Counted from the first letter of the stretch, positions 52,576 through 62,230 are shown. The stretch is 64,000 bases of DNA from Runella salmonicolor (GCF_024158025.1 NZ_JAMZEL010000002.1:496001-560000), one strand, 5' to 3'. Numbers and translations: made by a program. The notes: generated from the letters alone by a model not told the origin.

Positions 52576-55251
52576 CTAATTCCCAAGTTGGTGTATCGTA
52601 CCCTGAATAGACCCCGTTAGAGTCTCACCTTTGGTATTTTTGATTTTATAATCGATGGTGATTACATCCACTTTTTCTAAGTTTTCGATGCTCAAAATCA
52701 GCCTTTTGTCCATAATTTTAGATTCTCTTACTTTCAATATTTTTTGATTATGACGTTCAGAGCCGTATTTTTTACTACGTAATAATTGCCAAGTTTTTAC
52801 TTCAAAATTGGTCAAATCAGACGCAGAATTTTGGTCAATCTGGGTATCAAAATCAAGTACGATACTTTTTTCAAGGACTTTCATTTTGATAGGTACAGGA
52901 ACGGTTTTACCCGTATAACGAATTCTGTACAGCCCTCCCCCACGCATCATCTGGTTGGTTCCCCACGCCGACATACCGCAAGCATACAGTTGACCATCGG
53001 TAGGATTAAACCGGCCACGCATCACCCCCGTCAGGAATTTGATGCCGGGCAAATCAATCACCGCGCCTTGTTCCTGCCCATTTACGGTTTCGTTTAAAAC
53101 ATATTGAATCTTGCCGTAGCCATACGAAAGGCTCAGAAGTCCACCATTCAATGCACCCCATTTGTTGCTTTCCACCCAAACCATTTCAGAGGGCGAGCGG
53201 TCGTATTTCATATCTACCCACACCAAAGGCTGTTCCATGGCGGCCCTTGATGAGTCTTTGGGTGGGTTATAGCCCCACATATTGCCATAAAACTTACCAG
53301 TGCCTTTCACCCAGTTTATTCGATTCATTGGGTTCCAATAGCCTTGTTGGTCGGTTACGATAAAACTGCCATCGGGGTTGATACAAACGCCATTTGCCGC
53401 TCTGAAGCCTGTGGCAATAATATCGGTTTTTGAGCCGTCGGCACTTACTTTCAATAAAGTCCCGTGTTGCGGAATAAGCGCCTCACGGGCGTGGCGGCCG
53501 CTTTTGGCATAATAAAAATTACCTTCTTTATCGGTTTGCAAACCCATCGCAAATTCATGGAAATGGTCAGTAACTTGGTGGTCATGATTGAAACTTTCGT
53601 AAAAATCAGTTTCCATATCGCCATTCAAATCTCTGAGCAATACGAGTTGGTCCCTACAGGTGACGTATATTTTCTCATCCACCACTTTTATTCCCAAAGG
53701 CTGAAAAAGCCCCGAGCCAATGCGCTGCCAAGTCAATGCGCCATCAGGATTGAGCAAGCCTTTAATCAACCAAACATCCCCGTCGGTGGCACATACCACT
53801 GCTGTATTGGCATCTTTAAAAAAGTCTATCCCGCTCAATTTCATTCGACAAGCCCAAGGATTCTCGAAAGGCGGGGTGAGTTGGTCAACGGCAAACGGGC
53901 CGTCCTCTTTTCCTCTGGTAGTAAAGGTTTTGAGCACTTCGGGATAATGCGCACGGCCAGTACCCAAGGTGTATTTCGTCAATGATTCTGGCTCTGGCAA
54001 ATCCTTTTCAGAAAAACTAGAGGCTTTTTCGCTAATGGCCAAAGTGACTTTAACTGCTTCTTTGGCATTGACATTCATAAAAATCTGTCCATTTTCTTCT
54101 ATCAGCGTTGCTCCTTTGCCCCGTAAACTCACCTTGGCGGAAGCAGCCGCCACTCGCATTTTCAACATTGAATTGGAGGGCGAGATATTGAGCGTTCTTG
54201 TAAAAACGGAGGGTTTGATAAACCCAAATTTCTCTAAAATGGCCGATTCGCCCACCGTGTATGAAATGATGATTTGGTCTTCGTAATGGTAAAGCCCTTT
54301 ATAGTTTGCCCAAGATTTAGGCAATGGCCCAAAAGCCCTTCCGTCACGAGCCACAAAGCGAGGGTCGTCAAATTTCCCCGTTGTAGGGTTAGCCCAACCT
54401 GGGCTTACGGGAGTTTCAAAATGCAGCTTTCCGATGGTGCGGGGATAGGTTTCGTGCTTGTCGTTCAACAAGATAGCGTTCCAATCAATAAAACCTTCGC
54501 CCGTGTAGGCCCCCGCTACGCGCATGAGGTCATGGTCAAAAATCATCCATGCTTTTCCTTTGGAAACGCCCCCTGCACCTTTGTCTAGGCGAACTGCGAT
54601 GCCTTTATAGGCAAAATTATTTTTTGAGTAATCTTCATCTTTGAACGGCGACGGGCCCGGCGAATGAAACCGTGGAATACCCGTTTTTTCGTCGGCCAAT
54701 TCGTAGGTATTTATCAAAAAATTACCGTAGTCCATGTCGGCCCAGGGTTGATAAGGCTTTGATACAGGCCCTCGTGATTTTCCTTTTGGGAGCGAAGAAA
54801 GATATTCGGGCGTTACTTTCGGAAGGGTTACGGCTTTGTTTTTTGCAACAAATTCTTGTTGAATATAGTGAATGACGTCGTATTTTTCTTGGGGAGTTAG
54901 TGACACTTGCGGGGGCATAGAGCCATACCCTTTGGTCACAGTTTGATACATCGAGTAGGCATCGCCACCTGCTTTGAATGGCTCTGACCAAAACTTCAAC
55001 GACATCGGAATTGAGCCTTCATTTTCTCCATTTCCATGACAATTGATGCAGGTAGCATTGTAGATGCGCTCGCCCCGCACAAAGGCTTTATCGTCAAAAT
55101 CGCTAATAAAACCCGCATGGTCTAGGCCCTTTTCGGTAGCTGGCAGGTCTTTTGACGCAAGATTGTATGCGATATTATTACTCGTTTTGCAATTGATAAG
55201 TATCAATAAAAGTACAAGCAAAAGATAGAAATGGCGCATATTCATCATCAT
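52576..55251 (-). CDS. lipoprotein with N-terminal cytochrome c and C-terminal beta-propeller (DUF6797-like)
   Basis: 891 residues, predicted lipoprotein (lipobox INC, Cys21). Cytochrome c domain first: C68-I-N-C71-H72 with an axial Met in GYGSMPPQ. A middle domain (about 170-430) resembles DUF6797 (WADMDYGNFLINTYEL, GIAVRLDKGAGGVSKGKAW). The last half is a beta-propeller of glucose/sorbosone-dehydrogenase type (KVVDEKIYVTCRDQLVLL, GVCINPDGSFIVTDQQG, GRFNPTDGQLYACG). Haem and propeller are in the reverse order to the 46479 protein. Likely a periplasmic oxidoreductase passing electrons to a soluble cytochrome. Activity is inferred. Confidence 0.75.
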   Translation of the reverse strand: MMMNMRHFYLLLVLLLILINCKTSNNIAYNLASKDLPATEKGLDHAGFISDFDDKAFVRGERIYNATCINCHGNGENEGSIPMSLKFWSEPFKAGGDAYSMYQTVTKGYGSMPPQVSLTPQEKYDVIHYIQQEFVAKNKAVTLPKVTPEYLSSLPKGKSRGPVSKPYQPWADMDYGNFLINTYELADEKTGIPRFHSPGPSPFKDEDYSKNNFAYKGIAVRLDKGAGGVSKGKAWMIFDHDLMRVAGAYTGEGFIDWNAILLNDKHETYPRTIGKLHFETPVSPGWANPTTGKFDDPRFVARDGRAFGPLPKSWANYKGLYHYEDQIIISYTVGESAILEKFGFIKPSVFTRTLNISPSNSMLKMRVAAASAKVSLRGKGATLIEENGQIFMNVNAKEAVKVTLAISEKASSFSEKDLPEPESLTKYTLGTGRAHYPEVLKTFTTRGKEDGPFAVDQLTPPFENPWACRMKLSGIDFFKDANTAVVCATDGDVWLIKGLLNPDGALTWQRIGSGLFQPLGIKVVDEKIYVTCRDQLVLLRDLNGDMETDFYESFNHDHQVTDHFHEFAMGLQTDKEGNFYYAKSGRHAREALIPQHGTLLKVSADGSKTDIIATGFRAANGVCINPDGSFIVTDQQGYWNPMNRINWVKGTGKFYGNMWGYNPPKDSSRAAMEQPLVWVDMKYDRSPSEMVWVESNKWGALNGGLLSLSYGYGKIQYVLNETVNGQEQGAVIDLPGIKFLTGVMRGRFNPTDGQLYACGMSAWGTNQMMRGGGLYRIRYTGKTVPVPIKMKVLEKSIVLDFDTQIDQNSASDLTNFEVKTWQLLRSKKYGSERHNQKILKVRESKIMDKRLILSIENLEKVDVITIDYKIKNTKGETLTGSIQGTIHQLGN

Positions 55252-55300
55252 ACAGGTTATAAAGTAGAGAGTGCAATTAACTAACCACAGCGAATGATTT

Positions 55301-56140
55301 TTAAGGTTTGAGATAGTCTATTGACTGGAGAAAAGCGTCTGCTTTCAAAATCGTTTCTGAAAGGAAAGGCTCTTTATTGAAAAAACCATGCCCTTGATTT
55401 TCAAATAAAAAAAGGTCGCAACGACTCCCTACTTCTTCTATTTTTTTCTTGAATTTCTGGGCCGTTTCAACCGGAATCAGGTTGTCGTTTGTTCCCAAAA
55501 AGAAAATGGTGGGCGGAAAACCTTTTTGGATGTTGTGCATTGGCGAAAACTCCACGTATCTTTCTCCAATTCGTTCAAAGCCATAGCCATCTTTTCCATT
55601 GTCAATCACGGGATTAAACAAGACTAAGGCATTGGGTTTTGCACTTATCGCCACATCGTCGGTTGGTTCATTGATAGATTCATTGGTAAAACAAGCCGCC
55701 GCCAAATGTCCCCCCGCCGAACCGCCCGAGCCAACGATTCGATTTGCGTCAATGCGGAGTTTTTGGGCATTTTTACGCAAATACCGAATGGCCGATTTCG
55801 CATCTTTTAAACTTTCAAAAGGAGTTGTGTTGTGTCGCGTCTTTACCCGATAATCTACCAAAACCGCAATAAAATCCTTGGCGACGTAGTGCAAAGCGTG
55901 AGGCTCAAATTGTTTGGTGGTGCCCCCATTCCAACCCCCTCCAAAGAAAAACACAATAGTTGGATAAGTTTTATCTATTTGAAAAGACGCTGGATAATAG
56001 AGCTTTAAGCCCAATTTTAAAGTATCAATCTGCTTATACGTTAAATCAAAAACAGCGCTCTTTGCTTGTGAAAAACAATTCACAGAAAAGAGACAAAGTG
56101 TTAAGAAACAAACGAACGATTTAATCACGTTTGTAAACAT
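55301..56140 (-). CDS. exported alpha/beta-hydrolase, BD-FAE-like esterase
   Basis: 279 residues with a signal peptide (ending NCFSQ). Oxyanion motif VFFFGGGWNGG; nucleophile elbow G-S-G-G-S-A-G-G-H near residue 140; the acid in LGTNDNLIP and His in NQGHGFFN. This matches small BD-FAE-type feruloyl/acetyl esterases that strip acyl groups from polysaccharides. It is 49 bases upstream of the propeller-cytochrome gene on the same strand, so it belongs to the same operon. Confidence 0.8.
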   Translation of the reverse strand: MFTNVIKSFVCFLTLCLFSVNCFSQAKSAVFDLTYKQIDTLKLGLKLYYPASFQIDKTYPTIVFFFGGGWNGGTTKQFEPHALHYVAKDFIAVLVDYRVKTRHNTTPFESLKDAKSAIRYLRKNAQKLRIDANRIVGSGGSAGGHLAAACFTNESINEPTDDVAISAKPNALVLFNPVIDNGKDGYGFERIGERYVEFSPMHNIQKGFPPTIFFLGTNDNLIPVETAQKFKKKIEEVGSRCDLFLFENQGHGFFNKEPFLSETILKADAFLQSIDYLKP

Positions 56141-56201
56141 TCTTTTTGATTGGTTTAAAGTTTTGATGCTAACCCTTCATGTAAAAACCTTGAGGAGAAA
56201 A

Positions 56202-57908
56202 CTACGAGAGTTTAATCGTGTGCTTGAAAGGCGTAAAGCCCGTCAAATAGACGGTCGGGGCGTCCATCGCGGGCAGTGCTCCTCTCAATTGGATTCCTTT
56301 GTGTTCGGCTTTGCCAGGACCAAAGTGGATGGTATCAGCATTGACCGTGTATGAGGCAGATTCAGCCGCCAATAGGTAAGCTGTTTCTTTTTTGGGATGT
56401 TTTGTAACCCCCGAAAACGTGCCCCCCGCCCTAAAAATCAACTCAAAAGACACAGGTACGCCTTCTGTTCCAGTCATCTCAATGTCTATTTGCAGGCCGT
56501 TATTCGCTTCGCTAACTTTTACGATTGTTTCGAGTTTTTGAATTTCACTCTGCGGACGGTTTGCCCTCGGCATTTTGTCCCAATCTCCATCAGGCACAAT
56601 TTGCTCTTTGGCAATCGGTTGATAATAAGGGCCTTCTATGGCATTTTGCATCACCCACGTGGTTCCTTCCTGCGTAATTTTGGCCGACTGAAACTGTCCT
56701 TTCCCGAAGAAAGAAGCCGCTACCCGCATGGCTTGCAATACGGCGTTGCCTTTGTGAAACGTGAGCCAACTTGCGTTGTTGGACAAAATCGTGGCGTCCC
56801 AATTTTCCCGCCGAATCCGCACCAAACCCGAATACGGAAAGGCTTTGGCATAATTAGTCGGCAGGGGTTTGTCGGCGGGTAAGGCGCGCCAAAGTGTGGG
56901 GTCTTCCAGAAAATAATCCAGATAGCCCGCTAATTGATTCTTCGTACTGGTTTGTTCAATGAGCCGACACATGGCGGCCATTTCGCCGTTGTTGTCCAAC
57001 AAAGCCATGTAGCGATAGCAGTAATAATACCGCGACATGTTGCCGATGGTGCCTTTGTCTTGTCGGTTGGAGGCCTCGGTTACCACCTCCCCGTTGGGGT
57101 GGACATAGTAAAGCGTCATCATCAAATTTTTGCGCACTGGCTCTAGCAACTCAGGCTTATTGAGGCCTTTGGCGATGATAATCAACGACCGATTGACAAT
57201 GGGCGAATAACTGTTGGTGCTTTTTTCGTTGTATTGACCATCGGGGTCAATATCTATGTGCTCAGCCAACCATTGTTCGATGCGACCCACGTAGCGCGGG
57301 TCGGGAAAAAGTTCATTTAATTTGGTCAGGGCCGCCGAGACCACCCAACGGTGATTTGGGGTATGAATACCGCCCACGGTGAGTGCTTCGCCCGCTCTTT
57401 TCAAAAATGTTTTTATCAATTCGAGCGACGGTTCAGCGCCTTTGACCTTTGACAGTTTCAAGTATTTATAGGCAGGAATCATATTTTCCAGTATAAAACC
57501 CGTATCGGGCGTCGAATGGAAATTGGTTTCCAAGAGGTCAATCGTTCCGTCGGAGTGCTGCATTTTCAGCAGGCATTGTGTTGCCGCTTCTACCTCTTTT
57601 ACCAATTCTTTGGATTGATAAAAAGCAGATTCGGGGCAAGACATTAACATACAAGCCGTGGCAATAAAAGCCGCCGTAGAATGTGGATTCGGAATCTCCA
57701 TGTCATTCATGTAGCCACCTGCGTATTTATGATTGGCATCGGTGACTTTCAGCGCCTTGTAGTTGGGGAAATTTTGGTCGTAGATTTTAATCCAATCAAG
57801 CAACCACGCAGGTTTGGGAGCGGTATATTTGTGAAAATGTTGAAATCCCAACAATGGCACAGCACAGAGCGTACTGACTCCTGTGGTCACAAAAGTTCTT
57901 CTATTCAT
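56202..57908 (-). CDS. Tat-exported alpha/alpha-toroid protein, family not recognised
   Basis: 568 residues with a twin-arginine-type leader (MNRRTFVTTGVSTL). Residues about 30-330 are paired helices of an alpha/alpha toroid (NPHSTAAFIATACML, NHRWVVSAALTKLNELFPD, EASNRQDKGTIGNMSRYYYC). Residues about 360-568 are beta-sandwich. Heparinase-like and other polysaccharide lyases share this two-part shape, and the His/Tyr/Asn-rich NMSRYYYCYRYM stretch could be part of an active site. No signature fixes a family. It is first gene of the glycan run after the serine dehydratase, 61 bases upstream of the esterase. Confidence 0.6.
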   Translation of the reverse strand: MNRRTFVTTGVSTLCAVPLLGFQHFHKYTAPKPAWLLDWIKIYDQNFPNYKALKVTDANHKYAGGYMNDMEIPNPHSTAAFIATACMLMSCPESAFYQSKELVKEVEAATQCLLKMQHSDGTIDLLETNFHSTPDTGFILENMIPAYKYLKLSKVKGAEPSLELIKTFLKRAGEALTVGGIHTPNHRWVVSAALTKLNELFPDPRYVGRIEQWLAEHIDIDPDGQYNEKSTNSYSPIVNRSLIIIAKGLNKPELLEPVRKNLMMTLYYVHPNGEVVTEASNRQDKGTIGNMSRYYYCYRYMALLDNNGEMAAMCRLIEQTSTKNQLAGYLDYFLEDPTLWRALPADKPLPTNYAKAFPYSGLVRIRRENWDATILSNNASWLTFHKGNAVLQAMRVAASFFGKGQFQSAKITQEGTTWVMQNAIEGPYYQPIAKEQIVPDGDWDKMPRANRPQSEIQKLETIVKVSEANNGLQIDIEMTGTEGVPVSFELIFRAGGTFSGVTKHPKKETAYLLAAESASYTVNADTIHFGPGKAEHKGIQLRGALPAMDAPTVYLTGFTPFKHTIKLS

Positions 57909-58004
57909 TCGAAAAGGGCGATTTAAGGGCTTAGTTTAAGGTATAAAATAGAGGAAAAACGGTGTGTTCTACTCTTATGTACTTCGGTTTTCCCATTGTC
58001 ATTT

Positions 58005-59582
58005 TTAACAACTTTTATAGAATTTATTTGGCTCTTCTTCGAGCATAGCTTCGATTTTCTTTGCCGCCTTGGTGATAGAAAGTCCGCCCAAGTTGGTGCA
58101 ACGCAAAGTATGGTGAATTTGATCGCCAACGGCTTTCATGGTTTCGATTACTTCATCTAAAGGAATAAGTTGCTCATAATCTGACAGAGCCATGTTGGCG
58201 CAAGAAACGGCGTTGGTAGCGGCCATTACGTTTCTACCCAAGCAAGGGGCTTCCACTCTGTTGCCGATGGGGTCGCAGATGATACCCAACGAGTTTTGTA
58301 AGGCCAAAGAGGCCGCTGCAATGGACTGCTTCAATGTACCGCCTTTCAAGCCCACTATGCCTGCCGCAGCCATGCCTCCGCCTGAGCCTGTTTCGGCCAT
58401 ACACCCGCCTACTTCCGCCGCAAAAGTGGCATGAGCCGCTATAAATACGCCAATCAAACCAGCAGAGAGCATGGCTTTTACGATTTCATCCTCGTGCAAA
58501 TCCATGGCATGGGCTGTCCCAAACAAAGCGCCTGGCAAAGCCCCGCACGAGCCTGCGGTGGGTGCAGCCACAATGACCCCCATAGAACTTTTCACTTCCA
58601 TCATGGCCGATACGTACATGATGATTCGGTTGTTGGCATCGCCACCGACCAATTGTTTCGCCGCCAGTTTTTGTTGGAATTGCAAAGACTGACTCCCCAG
58701 TATCCTGTCTTCATAATGCGTGCCTTTAAGCCCCAACTCTATTGCATTCCCCATGATGTGAATAATTTTACGCATCTTTTCAAACACATCTTCGGCAGAG
58801 ATATTGCCCCGTGCAGCCTCATAATCAATGGCTAATTCCCACAATGATTTATTTTTGTCTTCGTTGTAGGCGAGCATTTCATGGCAAGTAATAAAAGGCA
58901 CTTGAAGGTTGTGTCTGGACATTACGGGCAGTACCGGCTTCAAGCATTTTATGAACAGAACGCTATCCATTGCATTCAACTCATCACAAATAATCGTATC
59001 AAGGGGGGCTTGAGATTTGATTTCAACAAAACTAATTTCCCCTTGGTGAAATGCTATTGAATCATAAGCAATGGAGGCTTTCAAAAAAGAGATAATTTCA
59101 TCTGATTCGGTACAATAGACAAGGGTTTCAAAATAATCGCCTGCCATAGCCACCCCAACACCATCAATTTCAATGACTTCAATCATGCCACCACCCGTAG
59201 AGATAGCCGTTAGGTTCCGAGTTTCTTTATCGTTTTTGAGTCTGATTTTATAGGTATTTGGGTGGTCTGCTTTGATATCACATATTTTAATCTCCACATT
59301 GATTCCCGCAGCAGCGAGGTATTTTTCAGATTCTGGCAACCGTTCATCGTAGGCTTCCCAACCTAGAAATCCGCCAAACAAGCCCATGTCTGAGCCTTGG
59401 CTTTTGTGCGTGGTTGCCAATGAGCCGTTGGGGTCAAATTCAATCAAGATGTTTTTGATGTTTTCGTCCATAAGGTCGCGGCAAAGCCGAGCTATCCGCA
59501 AAGATGCCGCACAATGCGAACTCGACGGGCCTCTCATCACAGGGCCAATTACATCATTGAAAATACTTGGATATGTGCTCAT
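58005..59582 (-). CDS. sdaA: L-serine dehydratase (iron-sulfur dependent), fused alpha and beta domains
   Basis: 525 residues, longer than the roughly 450-residue single-chain enzyme because an ACT-like regulatory stretch (about 150-230) lies between domains. The beta domain opens with IFNDVIGPVMRGPSSSHCAAS (the S-S-S-H motif). The alpha domain carries the cysteines expected for the 4Fe-4S cluster (GSCGALPG, CDPIGNRVEAPC). The last residue is Cys (FYKSC): in type-2 enzymes a C-terminal Cys caps the cluster in the resting state. The enzyme converts L-serine to pyruvate and ammonia. It is divergent from the TauE-like permease gene and 96 bases upstream of the first glycan gene. Confidence 0.86.
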   Translation of the reverse strand: MSTYPSIFNDVIGPVMRGPSSSHCAASLRIARLCRDLMDENIKNILIEFDPNGSLATTHKSQGSDMGLFGGFLGWEAYDERLPESEKYLAAAGINVEIKICDIKADHPNTYKIRLKNDKETRNLTAISTGGGMIEVIEIDGVGVAMAGDYFETLVYCTESDEIISFLKASIAYDSIAFHQGEISFVEIKSQAPLDTIICDELNAMDSVLFIKCLKPVLPVMSRHNLQVPFITCHEMLAYNEDKNKSLWELAIDYEAARGNISAEDVFEKMRKIIHIMGNAIELGLKGTHYEDRILGSQSLQFQQKLAAKQLVGGDANNRIIMYVSAMMEVKSSMGVIVAAPTAGSCGALPGALFGTAHAMDLHEDEIVKAMLSAGLIGVFIAAHATFAAEVGGCMAETGSGGGMAAAGIVGLKGGTLKQSIAAASLALQNSLGIICDPIGNRVEAPCLGRNVMAATNAVSCANMALSDYEQLIPLDEVIETMKAVGDQIHHTLRCTNLGGLSITKAAKKIEAMLEEEPNKFYKSC

Positions 59583-59653
59583 TTTATCTCGTTGTTATGA
59601 TTCGGATATGATATTGACAAGACTTTTGGGGTAAGTTTTGAACAAGAAGATAC

Positions 59654-59697
59654 ACACATAAGAAATGTGTAAATTGGGTTTTCCTACTTTACATTTG
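59654..59697 (+). promoter_or_regulatory. possible promoter/operator between serine dehydratase and TauE-like permease
   Basis: TACATTTG (59690-59697) matches the TAnnTTTG -7 box, 24 bases before the permease ATG. A palindrome ACACAT-N5-ATGTGT (59654-59659 with 59665-59670) covers the place of the -33 box, where a repressor or activator could act. Confidence 0.4.
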
Positions 59698-59720
59698 TTG
59701 AAATGTTCTAAAGGAATAAG

Positions 59721-60608
59721 ATGAGTTCTACTTTTGACATAATTATTTACGACATGATACCATTCATCTGGCTTTCGTTGGCTATACTAACCATTTGGTT
59801 CAGCACCGCGCTTTTTAAGGATTTTTCAAAACACAAAAACAACCTTGAAAATGTCAGTTGGATAAAAACGGGACTAATTGGGTTTGTGGTCAATTTTTTT
59901 GATGTTTTGGGTATTGGCGCTTTTGCACCGCAAACAGCTTTGTTGAAATTTACCAAACAAACAGAAGACCGTGTTTTGCCTGGTACACTCAACGTGGCCA
60001 ATACAGTACCTGTGCTTATCCAAGCCCTTATTTTCATAACGGTTATTGAAGTTGAACCCACTACTCTAATATTGATGTTGCTCTCGGCAGCTGCGGGGGC
60101 AATATTGGGTGCGGGTGTAGTGTCAAGAATGTCTGAAAAGAGAATTCGCATTGTGATGGGCTTTGCTTTATTGATTACTGCTGGATTTATGTTTGCGGGA
60201 AAGATGCAATGGATTCAAGGAGGCGGCACGGCCATTGGCCTAAGCGGAATTAAACTGACCATTGCGGTGGCCGTTAATTTCCTTTTGGGCGCATTGATGA
60301 CCGCGGGTATCGGTCTCTACGCCCCATGTATGGCGATGGTCTTTGCCTTGGGGTTATCGCCTCAAGTTGCCTTTCCAATCATGATGGGTTCTTGTGCTTT
60401 TTTGATGCCTCCTGCTTCTATCCAATTTATTAGGAAAGGTGCCTATAATCGAAAAGCGGCCGTGGCGATGGCAATTCCCGGTATTATAGCGGTGTTGATT
60501 GCCGCCTTGATTGTTAAATCTTTACCCTTAGATACGCTCCGTTGGTTGGTCATTTTGGTTATTGTTTATACTTCAGTGGTAATGCTTAGGTCAGCGTATG
60601 CAAGATAG
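59721..60608 (+). CDS. TauE/SafE-family membrane permease
   Basis: 295 residues with eight or so hydrophobic spans and the duplicated TauE/SafE pattern: IGFVVNFFDVLGIGAFAPQTA in the first half and VAVNFLLGALMTAGIGLYAP in the second. Members export sulfite, sulfoacetate or organic acids such as 2-oxoacids, mostly by proton coupling. The divergent pairing with L-serine dehydratase could mean export of a product (a 2-oxoacid) or uptake of a related substrate. The sequence does not decide. Confidence 0.82.
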   Translation: MSSTFDIIIYDMIPFIWLSLAILTIWFSTALFKDFSKHKNNLENVSWIKTGLIGFVVNFFDVLGIGAFAPQTALLKFTKQTEDRVLPGTLNVANTVPVLIQALIFITVIEVEPTTLILMLLSAAAGAILGAGVVSRMSEKRIRIVMGFALLITAGFMFAGKMQWIQGGGTAIGLSGIKLTIAVAVNFLLGALMTAGIGLYAPCMAMVFALGLSPQVAFPIMMGSCAFLMPPASIQFIRKGAYNRKAAVAMAIPGIIAVLIAALIVKSLPLDTLRWLVILVIVYTSVVMLRSAYAR

Positions 60609-60625
60609 CGCATTTACTTACACTA

Positions 60626-60700
60626 CTCCGTCTCCACCGACCATCTTTACAGCTAACAAAATAGCCAGTCTGTGAGGAAACCGACCACGGTAAAGACTGG
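60626..60700. repeat. dispersed hairpin element, copy A (partly eroded)
   Basis: Contains GTCTGT-GAGGAA-ACCGAC (60668-60685) and an incomplete left hairpin ending CTCCACCGAC (60632-60641). Bases 60650-60677 match copy B (62264-62291) at 27 of 28 positions. It lies between the TauE-like gene and the end of the BNR gene. Confidence 0.6.
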
Positions 60701-60763
60701 GTCGCCGGAGCGGGCACTAACTGATGTTCGTCACTCGGCACAGCCGAGCGACAACGGAGAATT

Positions 60764-62143
60764 TTAGTTACTTTTTAGTTTGTATAAATACAATTGGCTG
60801 GGGCTAGGCCAGGGTTTTTCTATGGCGCGGTCACGGTTGCGCTTAATGGTTTCCCATTTCAAAATATATCGGCTTCCCTTATTTTCATTATCTGAATCAC
60901 CCATATCTTCTGAGATCTGAATCAGCAACCCTGGGAAAACACCTTCCAGTTTTTGAGCAACTTCAAGAGGCGGAGCTTTCAATACTTTCCCAATGTTTTC
61001 AAATTTACTGTTCAGCAAAATGGTGCCGTTTCCGTATTTAATGTGCCAATAATCAACTTCGTACTTCCCCTCTTGTCTTTTCCGAAAGCCTTTTAACAAA
61101 ATTTCGCTGTTTATACTGCCATTTCCTGAGAAAAACCAGCGATAGTCCCAATTGGTGATTTGTTTGTATGTCCAACTTTTGTCCTGAATATGAGCTGAAT
61201 ACAACTGCGTATTTCCATTTTTGTCAAATTTATGATACACAAAAACAGGGTTGTTTTTTTCATCCAGAACCAATTTGGCTGCTAGATTAATAATACCTCC
61301 TTCCACAGGAATTGGGTCAACAATGAGTGATTTTTGGCCGAGTGTTGCTGGCAGTTGTATTGGTTTTCCAAAAGCATCGAACCAGTTTTTTAGGTCTGGG
61401 CTTTTCATGTACGAAAGGTCGTGGTTGGTCGAGCAGTCGGGTGTATCGCGCCAAACCCAGTACATGTGGTACCAACCGTCCCGCATCAAAGTGGGTTGGG
61501 TTTGGTAAGCATTCATCAAGCCCTGCCCGTCGGTCAAAGGTGTATCGAGCAAGCGTCTCCATTTTTTGGTGCTGGTATCGTATGCATTATAAATCTCGTT
61601 TCCGTTGCCACTCCCACCATCACGGTAATGGTAGAGAAGTTCACCTTCTTTTGTGCGCATAAAATGTGGATAGGTGGTACGTTTTTCTGCCGTTCCCACC
61701 ATCTCAAAAATTTGTTCGAGTGTCGAAATGTCATTGGGCTTTCTACTTCTGAAATAGGTGAGTGGGTTTACATGTACATTACCCGACAGATGAATAAAGC
61801 CCTCTTTGTCGATACCGAGGGTTACAAAATTATGACTGTCCCACTCTAACACAGTGCTTGTACCTTGCGCTGTTTGGCGGGTAGTGGCTGGAAGAATGTG
61901 CAGTTGAAATTCAGGTTCATCCAGATTTCTTTGCCCCACTACCATATTTCGGTTCGCATTGTAATAGGCAATATACTGGCGGTTGCGGTGGGTGTACAAA
62001 CAGAAACCAACAGGGTGGCCTGCCCACACGCTATCTATTTTGATGGTCTGAATGATAGTCACAGTTTTGCCAGATTCGTCGATGGTTTGTGCAAAACCCA
62101 CCAAAGTAATTAAGAAGAGCGAACCGAAAAGTTGTAGTTTCAT
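60764..62143 (-). CDS. exported BNR-repeat (BNR_4-like) beta-propeller enzyme
   Basis: The start at 62143 gives 459 residues with signal peptide MKLQLFGSLFLITLVGFAQ; the longer frame adds seven polar residues. The seven-bladed propeller shows motifs such as FVTLGIDKEGFIHLSGN, TYPHFMRTKEGELLYHYRDG, NAYQTQPTLMRDGWYHMYW and NHDLSYMKSPDLKNWFDAFG. BNR_4-domain proteins include polysaccharide lyases acting on rhamnose-uronate bonds such as ulvan, which would fit the sulfatase in this region. Assignment to a PL family needs a search. It is flanked on both sides by copies of the dispersed hairpin element. Confidence 0.7.
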   Translation of the reverse strand: MKLQLFGSLFLITLVGFAQTIDESGKTVTIIQTIKIDSVWAGHPVGFCLYTHRNRQYIAYYNANRNMVVGQRNLDEPEFQLHILPATTRQTAQGTSTVLEWDSHNFVTLGIDKEGFIHLSGNVHVNPLTYFRSRKPNDISTLEQIFEMVGTAEKRTTYPHFMRTKEGELLYHYRDGGSGNGNEIYNAYDTSTKKWRRLLDTPLTDGQGLMNAYQTQPTLMRDGWYHMYWVWRDTPDCSTNHDLSYMKSPDLKNWFDAFGKPIQLPATLGQKSLIVDPIPVEGGIINLAAKLVLDEKNNPVFVYHKFDKNGNTQLYSAHIQDKSWTYKQITNWDYRWFFSGNGSINSEILLKGFRKRQEGKYEVDYWHIKYGNGTILLNSKFENIGKVLKAPPLEVAQKLEGVFPGLLIQISEDMGDSDNENKGSRYILKWETIKRNRDRAIEKPWPSPSQLYLYKLKSN

Positions 62144-62230
62144 ATTTGTTTTTTTGTAAATCAATCTAAAAACAAGCCTATCTTTTTGGGTGTCACCACC
62201 TCAAAGGTAGCATCAGGACAGGGATTTCTA

